A stretch of 64,000 nucleotides of DNA. Source: Halictus rubicundus (Eukaryota > Arthropoda > Insecta > Hymenoptera > Halictidae). The translations under genes were made by a program, and so were the position numbers. Numbering within the stretch: position 1 is the first letter of the stretch; every line of letters starts with the position of its first letter. Of this stretch, positions 30,040 to 40,800 are shown in pieces. The notes beneath the pieces are model-generated. The model was given only the letters and a program-made list of their open reading frames with translations, was not told the DNA's origin and searched no databases. The stretch lies in assembly GCF_050948215.1 (NCBI RefSeq), contig NW_027488634.1, positions 1-64,000 on the forward strand, read 5' to 3'.

Positions 30040-30315
30040 TGTTGGGAAGCGAGTAAATTTAGTTCCAATGAGCGGTGTGAGAACCACTGTACGAGTTGAG
30101 CGCCACTGAACGGTGCCTGCGCGGCGTGCGATACGTAGATGCGTGTTAGTTGGATTTCGGCGCTCTCTCAAGTAAACACGAGGTGTTCGACAAATGTAAC
30201 CTTTATATATTCACTACATTATTCATTATTATACTCCACATTACAACATTTAAATACAGTGTTAGATCTCTTCCTGCACACCACCTAATCATCCAATAAG
30301 ATCCAACATTCAACA
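30040..30315 (+). repeat. 5' LTR of the Copia element
   Basis: This 276-bp terminal repeat is bounded by TG and CA. It corresponds base for base, as far as I can read, to 34589-34864. It should contain the element's promoter and RNA start. A TATATAT run lies at 30204-30210. Short LTRs of this size are normal for insect Copia elements. Confidence 0.95.
30204..30210 (+). promoter_or_regulatory. Possible TATA box in the 5' LTR
   Basis: TATATAT lies about 110 bp before the end of the LTR, in an AT-rich stretch downstream of the GC-rich first half. The position suits an LTR promoter. Only the motif supports the call. The same motif is at 34753 in the 3' LTR. Confidence 0.35.
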
Positions 30316-30327
30316 TGGTAGCAGAGG
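30316..30327 (+). promoter_or_regulatory. Primer-binding site, initiator tRNA-Met
   Basis: TGGTAGCAGAGG follows the LTR with no gap. It is complementary to the 3' end of animal initiator tRNA-Met (CCTCTGCTACCA), the usual minus-strand primer of copia-type elements. Pairing here is with the tRNA 3' terminus, whereas Drosophila copia is known to use an internal tRNA fragment. Confidence 0.85.
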
Positions 30328-30386
30328 TCCGTGGTTGGCTGATTATACTGGTGATTGCAACAAATTCGGAAGAGTTCTAGAAGGTT

Positions 30387-33300
30387 ATGGGAACACGTGG
30401 AGCTGGAATAGTAGACGAATCTAAAACTAAAGACGAAGTAAGAAAACGGTTTGTAAAGTGTGTACAAAAGGTTATAAAGTTAAATAAAGTGGTAAAAGTG
30501 CTCAAAGAAATTGAACAGGAAAACATAAAAGTTTTGGAAGAAAGTAAATGGGAAAATAGACAAGTCAACATGGCGGATGAATTCAAGATGACGCTACCTA
30601 TTTTCGATGGAAAAGATTACAGCACGTGGAAGAAGAGAATTGTGATTTTTCTAAGAATGAAAAAATGTGAAACAGTGATACAACGCGAGAGAGCTGCAAC
30701 GGAGAATGAAGCCACGTGGAACGAGAAAGATCTAAAGGCAATGAATTACATTTATAGTGCCTTGTCAAACAGACAAATGGAATTAGTCAATGACGAAAAT
30801 ACCAGCTGTGAAATAATCAAGAAATTAGACAAGCTGTACCTACGTGAGTCAACCGCATTACAAATCTGTGTAAGAAATAAACTGGAACGGTTAAAATTAA
30901 AAGACTTTACTGAAACAAGTGAATTCTACAGTGAATTTGAAAAATTGACAATTGAGCTGAAAAATGCCGGTGCTACGGTAAATGAACCAGAAAAGTTAAA
31001 TTATCTTCTGAGAACGCTACCAAGTTCCTTAAGCCATATTGGTGATTTAGTTGATGTGTTGCCCGAGCAAGAAAGAACTGTTGACTATGTTATAAATAAA
31101 ATAAAGTTATACGAAGAACGTGAAAGGGATGAAAATCAAAGTTCAAAAATTAAAAGTGGCAACTCAAATGTATTTCGAAGTGAAGTAAAAAAGGACAGAA
31201 CGTGTTACAAATGCGGTAAGCCAGGACATTATCAATATGAGTGTACGAGCCAGAACAACGGTGGAAACTTCTGGAGAGGTTCGAGAGGAGGAAGACAGCA
31301 GCAAGCGCCAGGAGGCGCGAGATACCAGCACCAACAGCGGGGAAGAGTCAGCTATAGCAGAGGCAGCAGCGCGTACCAAGGTACAGGTCATCGAGGACGA
31401 GGCTGTCAACAACGGCGAGACCGTCAGATCGCAGATCAAGACACGATGACATTCTTGACCGAGACAGAGGGTAGAGTAAGCTACAGTAGCGAGGTAAATA
31501 ATTGCGAAAATAAATTAGAATGGGTATTAGATAGCGGATGTTCGGACCACATTATAAACAACGATAAATATTTTGTAAAATTAAGCAATTTAGACAATCC
31601 GATAAATGTTAAAGTGGGAGATGGCCGAACATTAAAAGCGACTAAAGTAGGAGACGTTAAAACAAAATTTATAACGAATTTTAACGAAAAGGAAATAATA
31701 TTAAAAGATGTATTCTTCGTTAAAGAGATGGATAGAAATCTAATGAGTTTTGGTAAAATAGCAGAGAAAGCGAAAATAGTTTCAGTTGGAAATAATTCAA
31801 AGATTTACGCGGGAAATAAATTGATAGGAGTCGCGAACAAAGCAAATAATGTGTACAAGATAAACACAGTAGTCGAGAGTAAACAGAGTTATATCGCTGA
31901 AGATATAAATAACGGCATGACTTTGAAAGAGAAATTCCATAGGATTCTTGGACATGTAAACTTTGGGTATTTGAATATTCTGAGTAAAAATAATTTAGTC
32001 GAAGGCTTACCGAGTAATTTAGAGAATGAATATCTGAGATGCGGTACATGTATACAAAATAAAATGACTAACACTTCTTTCGAAAATAATAGATATAGAG
32101 CGAAGGAGATAGGAGAAATTATACATGCAGATGTAAACGGACCGCATAGCACAGTAGGGTGTATGGGAGAAAGATACTTTTTAGTCTTGATTGATGATTT
32201 TAGTAAAGCTGGAAAAGTTTACACAATGAAAAATAAAAATGAAGTATGCCATTGGATTATAACTTATGTTAACTTAATAGAAAATTTAACAGAGAAAAAA
32301 ATTAAACGGTTTAGATGCGATAACGGTAAAGAATTTTTGAATAAAGACATTTACGAATTTGCGAAGGGAAAAGGAATTTTCATTGAACCATGTCCTCCGT
32401 ATGTTCACGAATTGAACGGAACTGCTGAACGATATAATAGGTCAATAATGGAAACAGCAAGATGTTTACTAGCAGACGCGAGAATACACAATAGATTTTG
32501 GCCAGAAGTAGTTAAAACAGCAGCATACTTAAAAAACAGAACGTTAGCAAATACCTTGGAAAAAAAGACTCCATATGAAATTATGATGGGAAGGAAGCCC
32601 GATATTAAAAATTTGAAACTGTACGGGAGTAGAGTTTTTGTTAAAGTTCCGGAGATAAAAAGAAAAAACAAATGGGATAGAAAAGCCGATTTAGGAATTT
32701 TAGTCGGTTATGAAGATGTAGGCTATAGGATTCTCATAAATAATAAAATTGTTGTAGCCAAACATGTAGATATTATCGATGAAAACGTAAAGTTAGTTGG
32801 GTTCAAAGGTAACGATGAAATTACTGATAATAGTTTAAATGGAAGTGAGATAGATCAACAAAGCATAATTGATGAAAATGATAGTATTGAAAATGATGGT
32901 AGGGAAAATAATGGAAACAATGTAAATATTCAACCCAATACAAGTATTCAAAAGTTAGAACCAGTAAGAAGGTCAGAAAGAAAGAAAAATCCTGTAAAGC
33001 GATATGGAGATCCAGTAACAAATTGTATTTACGTAAATTATGTAAGCGTAGATAGTCCGGAAAATTACAACGAGGCTATAAACAGTAATGATAGTGAAAA
33101 TTGGCGAGATGCGATGAACAAAGAGATTGAATGTTTAAAAAGAAATGATACGTGGAAATTAGTTGAGAAACCAAAAGATAAAAAAATATTAGATTTAAAA
33201 TGGGTGTATACAAAAAAGGCTGAGAATCAGTTTAAGGCTAGAATTGTAGTAAGAGGGTTTCAACAAAGAGAAATACTTGAAGACATTTATTCGCCAGTAG

Positions 33301-34562
33301 CAAGGACACAAACATTAAAAATTCTGTTAAATTACTGTGTGCAAAACGATTTAGAAATAGACCAAATGGATGTAGAAGCCGCATTCCTTAACGGGAAAAT
33401 AAAGTCGGAAGTGTATGTGAAACAACCTCAAGGTTATGACGATAACACAGGGAGAGTGTGTAAGCTCGAAAAATCATTGTACGGACTACGCGAAAGTCCA
33501 CGCGCATGGTATGAGTGCTTGGATAAATTTTTGTTAGATTTAGGATTTGAGAAGAGTAAGATTGATTATTGTTTATACATTATAAAAATTAATGATAAAA
33601 AAGTTTACTTAATTATTTTTGTTGACGATTTACTAATTTGTGGTCAAAGTAGAAAATTAATGGAATATATTAAAAGGAAATTAGCAGTAAAATTTCGAAT
33701 GAAAGACATGGGCCAAATAAGAACGTATCTAGGCATAAATATTAACTATGAGTATAAAAATAAAAGTATGACGCTAGATCAGGAAAGTTATATTAAATCA
33801 TTGGCAACAAAATATGAAATCAAAGATGCAAAATTATATGCGACGCCGATGGAGCAAAATTTAAAATGTGAACCCGCACTATCAGCATCAAGTGACTTAA
33901 AGTATAGAAATTTAATCGGTGCACTTTTATATATAAGTTCGAGTACTAGACCGGATATTTGTTATTGTGTTAACTATCTAAGCAGATTCCAAAATTGCCA
34001 TGACCAAAGTCATTATAAATACGCTTTAAGAATATTAAAATATTTATATTACACCAAAGAATTAAAGTTAAAATTTGAGAAAAATCTGAACGCAGATATA
34101 TTAGATTGTTGTGTAGATGCTGATTGGGCGGGAGATATAGTTGATAGAAAATCCACGACTGGATATGTAATAAGAATGTATGGTAATAGTATTTTCTGGA
34201 AATCAAAGAAACAAGATGTTGTAACAAAATCATCCACAGAAGCAGAGTATGTTGCGTTGTCTGTATGCGTGAGTGAGGTTAAATTAATTAAAGAATTATT
34301 AAAGGATTTTGAAATAAAGATTAATGAGCCGATACAAATTTATGAGGATAACGCAGGTGCAATCAGTATAAGTAAATTTGGAAATTTAACAAAGAAATCT
34401 AAGTACATAGAAACGCACTATCATTTTGTAAATGAAAATTATTTAAATAGAGAGATTAATGTAATAAAAATAGATTCAGAGGAAAATCCTGCAGATATCT
34501 TTACTAAGTCATTAGGACGTACTAAGTTTGAAAAGTTCAGAGAAGAATTAAAGATTTGTTAA
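30387..34562 (+). CDS. Copia Gag-Pol polyprotein (1391 aa)
   Basis: A single frame encodes the capsid and all enzymes. Gag occupies roughly residues 1-350. The familiar copia Gag opening with FDGKDYSTWK follows Met62 (30570), so that Met may be the real start; the upstream 61 residues are Lys-rich. The zinc knuckle CYKCGKPGHYQYEC is at 273-286, followed by an Arg/Gly/Gln-rich tract. The aspartic protease DSG is at 382-384. Integrase has the HHCC zinc site (HRILGH to CGTC) and a DD35E triad at Asp582, Asp645 and Glu681. Reverse transcriptase has MDVEAAFLNG and the catalytic FVDD (Asp1080, Asp1081). RNase H ends the protein, with DADWAGD, STEAEY and YEDNAGA. Length is close to Drosophila copia (about 1400 aa). 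There is no internal stop or frameshift, so Gag and Pol must be balanced by splicing or proteolysis. Confidence 0.96.
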   Translation: MGTRGAGIVDESKTKDEVRKRFVKCVQKVIKLNKVVKVLKEIEQENIKVLEESKWENRQVNMADEFKMTLPIFDGKDYSTWKKRIVIFLRMKKCETVIQRERAATENEATWNEKDLKAMNYIYSALSNRQMELVNDENTSCEIIKKLDKLYLRESTALQICVRNKLERLKLKDFTETSEFYSEFEKLTIELKNAGATVNEPEKLNYLLRTLPSSLSHIGDLVDVLPEQERTVDYVINKIKLYEERERDENQSSKIKSGNSNVFRSEVKKDRTCYKCGKPGHYQYECTSQNNGGNFWRGSRGGRQQQAPGGARYQHQQRGRVSYSRGSSAYQGTGHRGRGCQQRRDRQIADQDTMTFLTETEGRVSYSSEVNNCENKLEWVLDSGCSDHIINNDKYFVKLSNLDNPINVKVGDGRTLKATKVGDVKTKFITNFNEKEIILKDVFFVKEMDRNLMSFGKIAEKAKIVSVGNNSKIYAGNKLIGVANKANNVYKINTVVESKQSYIAEDINNGMTLKEKFHRILGHVNFGYLNILSKNNLVEGLPSNLENEYLRCGTCIQNKMTNTSFENNRYRAKEIGEIIHADVNGPHSTVGCMGERYFLVLIDDFSKAGKVYTMKNKNEVCHWIITYVNLIENLTEKKIKRFRCDNGKEFLNKDIYEFAKGKGIFIEPCPPYVHELNGTAERYNRSIMETARCLLADARIHNRFWPEVVKTAAYLKNRTLANTLEKKTPYEIMMGRKPDIKNLKLYGSRVFVKVPEIKRKNKWDRKADLGILVGYEDVGYRILINNKIVVAKHVDIIDENVKLVGFKGNDEITDNSLNGSEIDQQSIIDENDSIENDGRENNGNNVNIQPNTSIQKLEPVRRSERKKNPVKRYGDPVTNCIYVNYVSVDSPENYNEAINSNDSENWRDAMNKEIECLKRNDTWKLVEKPKDKKILDLKWVYTKKAENQFKARIVVRGFQQREILEDIYSPVARTQTLKILLNYCVQNDLEIDQMDVEAAFLNGKIKSEVYVKQPQGYDDNTGRVCKLEKSLYGLRESPRAWYECLDKFLLDLGFEKSKIDYCLYIIKINDKKVYLIIFVDDLLICGQSRKLMEYIKRKLAVKFRMKDMGQIRTYLGININYEYKNKSMTLDQESYIKSLATKYEIKDAKLYATPMEQNLKCEPALSASSDLKYRNLIGALLYISSSTRPDICYCVNYLSRFQNCHDQSHYKYALRILKYLYYTKELKLKFEKNLNADILDCCVDADWAGDIVDRKSTTGYVIRMYGNSIFWKSKKQDVVTKSSTEAEYVALSVCVSEVKLIKELLKDFEIKINEPIQIYEDNAGAISISKFGNLTKKSKYIETHYHFVNENYLNREINVIKIDSEENPADIFTKSLGRTKFEKFREELKIC

Positions 34563-34578
34563 ATAAAAAAACTAAATT

Positions 34579-34588
34579 TAAGGAGGCG
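34579..34588 (+). promoter_or_regulatory. Polypurine tract before the 3' LTR
   Basis: TAAGGAGGCG lies immediately upstream of the 3' LTR and contains a purine run (AAGGAGG). It is the expected plus-strand primer position. The 26 bases between the Gag-Pol stop and the LTR hold nothing else. Confidence 0.6.
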
Positions 34589-34864
34589 TGTTGGGAAGCG
34601 AGTAAATTTAGTTCCAATGAGCGGTGTGAGAACCACTGTACGAGTTGAGCGCCACTGAACGGTGCCTGCGCGGCGTGCGATACGTAGATGCGTGTTAGTT
34701 GGATTTCGGCGCTCTCTCAAGTAAACACGAGGTGTTCGACAAATGTAACCTTTATATATTCACTACATTATTCATTATTATACTCCACATTACAACATTT
34801 AAATACAGTGTTAGATCTCTTCCTGCACACCACCTAATCATCCAATAAGATCCAACATTCAACA
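34589..34864 (+). repeat. 3' LTR of the Copia element
   Basis: This is 276 bp at offset 4549 from the 5' LTR, with no difference that I can find by reading. It ends CATTCAACA and is followed directly by GGATA-strand satellite, not by a repeat of the left flank. Confidence 0.95.
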
Positions 34865-37800
34865 GGATAGAATAGAGGATATGATAGGATAGAGGATAGG
34901 ATAAGATAGAGGATAGGATAGGATAGAGGATAGGATAAGATAGAGGATATGATAGGATAGAGGATAGGATATGATAGAGGATAGGATAGGATAGAGGATA
35001 GCATAGGATAGAGGATAGGATAGGATAGAGGATAGGATATGATAGAGGATAGGATAGGATAGAGGATAGCATAGGATAGAGGATAGGATAGGATAGAGGA
35101 TATGATAGGATAGAGTATTGGATAGGATAGAGGATAGGATAGGATAGAGGATAGGATAAGATAGAGGATAGGACAAGATAGAGGATATGATAGGATAGGA
35201 TAGAGGATAGGATAGGATAGAGGATGGGATAGGATAGAGGATAGGACAAGATAGAGGATATGATAGGATAGGATAGAGGATAGGATAGGATAGAGGATAG
35301 GACAAGATAGAGGATATGATAGGATAGACGTTAGGATAGGATAGAGGATAGGATAGCATAGAGGATAGGATAAGATAGAGGATATGATAGGATAGAGGAT
35401 AGGATAGGATATAGGATAGGATAGGATAGAGGATAGGATACGATAGAGGATAGGATAGGATAGGGGATAGGTTAGGATAGAGGATAGGATAGGATAGAGG
35501 ATAGCATAGGATAGAGGATAGGATAGGATAGAGGATATGATAGAATAGAGGATAGGATAGGATAGAGGATAGGATAGGATAGAGGATAGGATAGGATATA
35601 GGATAGGATAGGATGGGATAGAGGATAGGATAGGATAGAGGATAGGACAAGATAGAGGATATGTTAGGATAGAGGATAGGATAGGATAGAGGATAGGATA
35701 GGATAGAGGATAGGATACGATAGAGGATAGGATAGGATAGGGGATAGGATAGGATAGAGGATAGGATAGGATAGGGGATAGCATAGGATAGAGGATAGGA
35801 TAGGATAGAAGATATGATAGGATAGAGGATAGGATAGGATAGAGGATAGGATAGGATAGAGGATAGGATAGGATATAGGATAGGATAGGATAGGATAGAG
35901 GATAGGATAGGATAGAGGATAGGACAAGATAGAGGATATGATATGATAGGATAGAGGATAGGATAGGATAGGGGATAGGATAGGATAGTGGATAGGATAG
36001 GATAGAGGATAGCATAGGATAGAGGATAGGATAGGATAGAGGATATGATAGGATAGAGGATAGGATAGGATAGAGGATAGGATAGGATAGAGGATAGGAT
36101 AGGATAGGATAGAGGATAGGATAGGATAGAGGATAGGATAGGATAGAGGATAGGACAAGACAGAGGATATGATAGGATAGGTTAGAGGATAGGATAGGAT
36201 AGAGGATAGGATAGGATAGAGGATAGGACAAGATAGAGGATAGGATAGGATAGAGGATAGGATAAGATAGAGGATATGATAGGATAGAGGATAGGATAGG
36301 ATAGAGGATAGGATAGGATAGAGGATAGGATAGGATAGAGGATAGGATACTATAGAGGATAGGATAGGATGGGGGATAGGATAGGATAGAGGATACGATA
36401 GGATAGAGGATAGCATAGGATAGAGGATAGGATAGGATAGAGGATATGATAGGATAGAGGATAGGATAAGATAGAGGATAGGATAGGATAGAGGATAGGA
36501 TAAGATAGAGGATATGATAGGATAGAGGATAGGATATGATAGAGGATAGGATAGGATAGAGGATAGCATAGGATAGAGGATAGGATAGGATAGAGGATAT
36601 GATAGGATAGAGTATTGGATAGGATAGAGGATAGGATAGGATAGAGGATAGCATAGGATAGAGGATAGGATAGGATAGAGGATATGATAGGATAGAGGAT
36701 AGGATAGAGGATAGGATAGGATAGAGGATAGGATAGGATAGAGGATAGGACAAGATAGAGGATATGATAGGATAGGATAGAGGACAGGATAGGATAGAGG
36801 ATAGGATAGGATAGAGGATAGGACAAGATAGAGGATATGATAGGATAGAGGATAGGGTAGGATAGAGGATAGGATAGGATAGAGGATAGGATAAGATAGA
36901 GGATAGGACAAGATAGAGGATATGATAGGATAGGATAGAGGATAGGATAGGATAGAGGATAGGACAAGATAGAGGATATGATAGGATAGAGGATAGGGTA
37001 GGATAGAGGATAGGATAGGATAGAGGATAGGACAAGATAGAGGATATGATAGGATAGACGTTAAGATAGGATAGAGGATAGGATAGCATAGAGGATAGGA
37101 TAAGATAGAGGATATGATAGGATAGAGGATAGGATAGGATATAGGATAGGATAGGATAGAGGATAGGATACGATAGAGGATAGGATAGGATAGGGGATAG
37201 GTTAGGATAGAGGATAGGATAGGATAGAGGATAGCATAGGATAGAGGATAGGATAGGATAGAAGATATGATAGGATAGAGGATAGGATAGGATTGAGGAT
37301 AGGATAGGATAGAGGATAGGATAGGATATAGGATAGGATAGGATGGGATAGAGGATAGGATAGGATAGAGGATAGGACAAGATAGAGGATATGATAGGAT
37401 AGAGGATAGGATAGGATAGAGGATAGGATAGGATAGAGGATAGGATACGATAGAGGATAGGATAGGATAGGGGATAGGATAGGATAGAGGATAGGATAGG
37501 ATAGAGGATAGGACAAGATAGAGGATATGATAGGATAGGATAGAGGATATGATAGGATAGAGGATAGGATAGGATAGAGGATATGACAAGATAGAGGATA
37601 GGATAGGATAGAGGATAGGATACTATAGAGGATAGGATAGGATAGGGGATAGGATAGGATAGAGGATAGGATAGGATAGAGGATAGGATAAGATAGAGGA
37701 TATGATAGGATAGAGGATAGGATATGATAGAGGATAGGATAGGATAGAGGATAGCATAGGATAGAGGATAGGATAGGATAGAGGATATGATAGGATAGAG

Positions 37801-40800
37801 GATAGGATAGGATAGAGGATAGGATAGGATAGAGGATAGGATAGGATATAGGATAGGATAGGATAGGATAGGATAGAGGATAGGATAGGATAGAGGATAG
37901 GATAGGATAGAGGATAGGATAGGATAGAGGATAGGACAAGATAGAGGATATGATAGGATAGGATAGAGGATAGGATAGGATAGAGGATAGGATAGGATAG
38001 GGGATAGGATAGGATAGAGTATAGGATAGGATAGAGGATAGGATAAGATAGAGGATAGGATAGGATAGAGGATAGGATAAGATAGAGGATAGGATAGGAT
38101 AGAGGATATGATAGGATAGAGGATAGGATAGAGGATAGGATAGGATAGAGGATAGGATAGGATAGAGGATAGGACATGATAGAAGATATGATAGGATAGG
38201 ATAGAGGATAGGATAGGATAGAGGATACGATAGGATAGAGGATAGGATACGATAGAGGATAGGATAGGATAGGGGATAGGATAGGATAGAGGATAGGATA
38301 GGATAGAGGATAGCATAGGATAGAGGATAGGATAGGATAGACGATATGATAGGATAGAGGATAGGGTAGGATAGAGGATAGGATAGGATAGAGGATAGGA
38401 TACGATAGAGGATAGGATAGGATAGGGGATAGGATAGGATAGAGGATAGGATAGGATAGAGGATAGCATAGGATAGAGGATAGGATAGGTTAGAGGATAT
38501 GATAGGATAGAGGATAGGATAAGATAGAGGATAGGATAGGATAGAGGATAGGATAAGATAGAGGATATGATAGGATAGAGGATAGGATATGATAGAGGAT
38601 AGGATAGGATAGAGGATAGCATAGGATAGAGGATAGGATAGGATAGAGGATATGATAGGATAGAGTATAGGATAGAGGATAGGATAGGATAGAGGATAGG
38701 ACAAGATAGAGGATATGATAGGATAGGATAGAGGATAGGATAGGATAGAGGATAGGACAAGATAGAGGATATGATAGGATAGAGGATAGGGTAGGATAGA
38801 GGATAGGATAGGATAGAGGATAGGATAAGATAGAGGATAGGACAAGATAGAGGATATGATAGGATAGGATAGAGGATAGGATAGGATAGAGGATGGGATA
38901 GGATAGAGGATAGGACAAGATAGAGGATATGATAGGATAGGATAGAGGATAGGATAGGATAGAGGATAGGACAAGATAGAGGATATGATAGGATAGAGGA
39001 TAGGATAGGATATAGGATAGGATAGGATGGGATAGAGGATAGGATAGGATAGAGGATAGGACAAGATAGAGGATATGTTAGGATAGAGGATAGGATAGGA
39101 TAGAGGATAGGATACGATAGAGGATAGGATAGGATAGGGGATAGGATAGGATAGAGGATAGGATAGGATAGAGGATAGCATAGGATAGAGGATAGGATAG
39201 GATAGAGGATATGATAGGATAGAGTATAGGATAGAGGATAGGATAGGATAGAGGATAGGACAAGATAGAGGATATGATAGGATAGGATAGAGGATAGGAT
39301 AGGATAGAGGATAGGACAAGATAGAGGATATGATAGGATAGAGGATAGGGTAGGATAGAGGATAGGATAGGATAGAGGATAGGATAAGATAGAGGATAGG
39401 ACAAGATAGAGGATATGATAGGATAGGATAGAGGATAGGATAGGATAGAGGATGGGATAGGATAGAGGATAGGACAAGATAGAGGATATGATAGGATAGG
39501 ATAGAGGATAGGATAGGATAGAGGATAGGACAAGATAGAGGATATGATAGGATAGACGTTAGGATAGGATAGAGGATAGGATAGCATAGAGGATAGGATA
39601 AGATAGAGGATATGATAGGATAGAGGATAGGATAGGATATAGGATAGGATAGGATAGAGGATAGGATACGATAGAGGATAGGATAGGATAGGGGATAGGT
39701 TAGGATAGAGGATAGGATAGGATAGGGGATAGCATAGGATAGAGGATAGGATAGGATAGAGGATGTGATAGAATAGAGGATAGGATAGGATAGAGGATAG
39801 GATAGGATAGAGGATAGGATAGGATATAGGATAGGATAGGATGGGATAGAGGATAGGATAGGATAGAGGATAGGACAAGATAGAGGATATGTTAGGATAG
39901 AGGATAGGATAGGATAGAGGATAGGATAGGATAGAGGATAGGATAGGATAGAGGATATGATAGGATAGAGGATAGGATAGGATAGAGGATAGGATAGGAT
40001 AGAGGATAGGATAGGATATAGGATAGGATAGGATAGGATAGAGGATAGGATAGGATAGAGGATAGGACAAGATAGAGGATATGATAGGATAGGATAGAGG
40101 ATAGGATAGGATAGGGGATAGGATAGGATAGAGGATAGGATAGGATAGAGGATAGCATAGGATAGAGGATAGGATAGGATAGAGGATATGATAGGATAGA
40201 GGATAGGATAGGATAGAGGATAGGATAGGATAGAGGATAGGATAGGATAGGATAGAGGATAGGATAGGATAGAGGATAGGATAGGATAGAGGATAGGACA
40301 AGACAGAGGATATGATAGGATAGGTTAGAGGATAGGATAGGATAGAGGATAGGATAGGATAGAGGATAGGACAAGATAGAGGATAGGATAGGATAGAGGA
40401 TAGGATAAGATAGAGGATATGATAGGATAGAGGATAGGATAGGATAGAGGATAGGATAGGATAGAGGATAGGATACTATAGAGGATAGGATAGGATGGGG
40501 GATAGGATAGGATAGAGGATACGATAGGATAGAGGATAGCATAGGATAGAGGATAGGATAGGATAGAGGATATGATAGGATAGAGGATAGGATAAGATAG
40601 AGGATAGGATAGGATAGAGGATAGGATAAGATAGAGGATATGATAGGATAGAGGATAGGATATGATAGAGGATAGGATAGGATAGAGGATAGCATAGGAT
40701 AGAGGATAGGATAGGATAGAGGATATGATAGGATAGAGTATTGGATAGGATAGAGGATAGGATAGGATAGAGGATAGCATAGGATAGAGGATAGGATAAG

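Larger units (their letters stand above)
30040..34864 (+). mobile_element. Full-length Ty1/copia LTR retrotransposon (4825 bp)
   Basis: Two 276-bp LTRs, both starting TGTTGGGAAGCG and ending CATTCAACA, flank a primer-binding site, one uninterrupted Gag-Pol frame and a purine-rich tract. The order protease, integrase, reverse transcriptase, RNase H is diagnostic of the copia superfamily. I could find no difference between the LTRs, so insertion looks recent and the copy looks coding-competent. The expected 5-bp target duplication is absent: the left flank ends CTATC and the right begins GGATA, and the satellite reverses strand across the element. The element is A-rich, unlike the GC-rich R1-clade element in the same window. 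Confidence 0.97.

Noticed and set aside
31164..34237. Short minus-strand frames inside the Copia coding region
   Set aside because: They are antisense shadows of the intact Gag-Pol frame with no motifs of their own.
34834..39477. Open frame of about 1550 codons on the minus strand, and dozens like it on both sides
   Set aside because: It is the stop-free 17-bp satellite read through, it even extends into the Copia LTR, and all three frames give the same peptide cycle. No domain or codon signal supports a gene.
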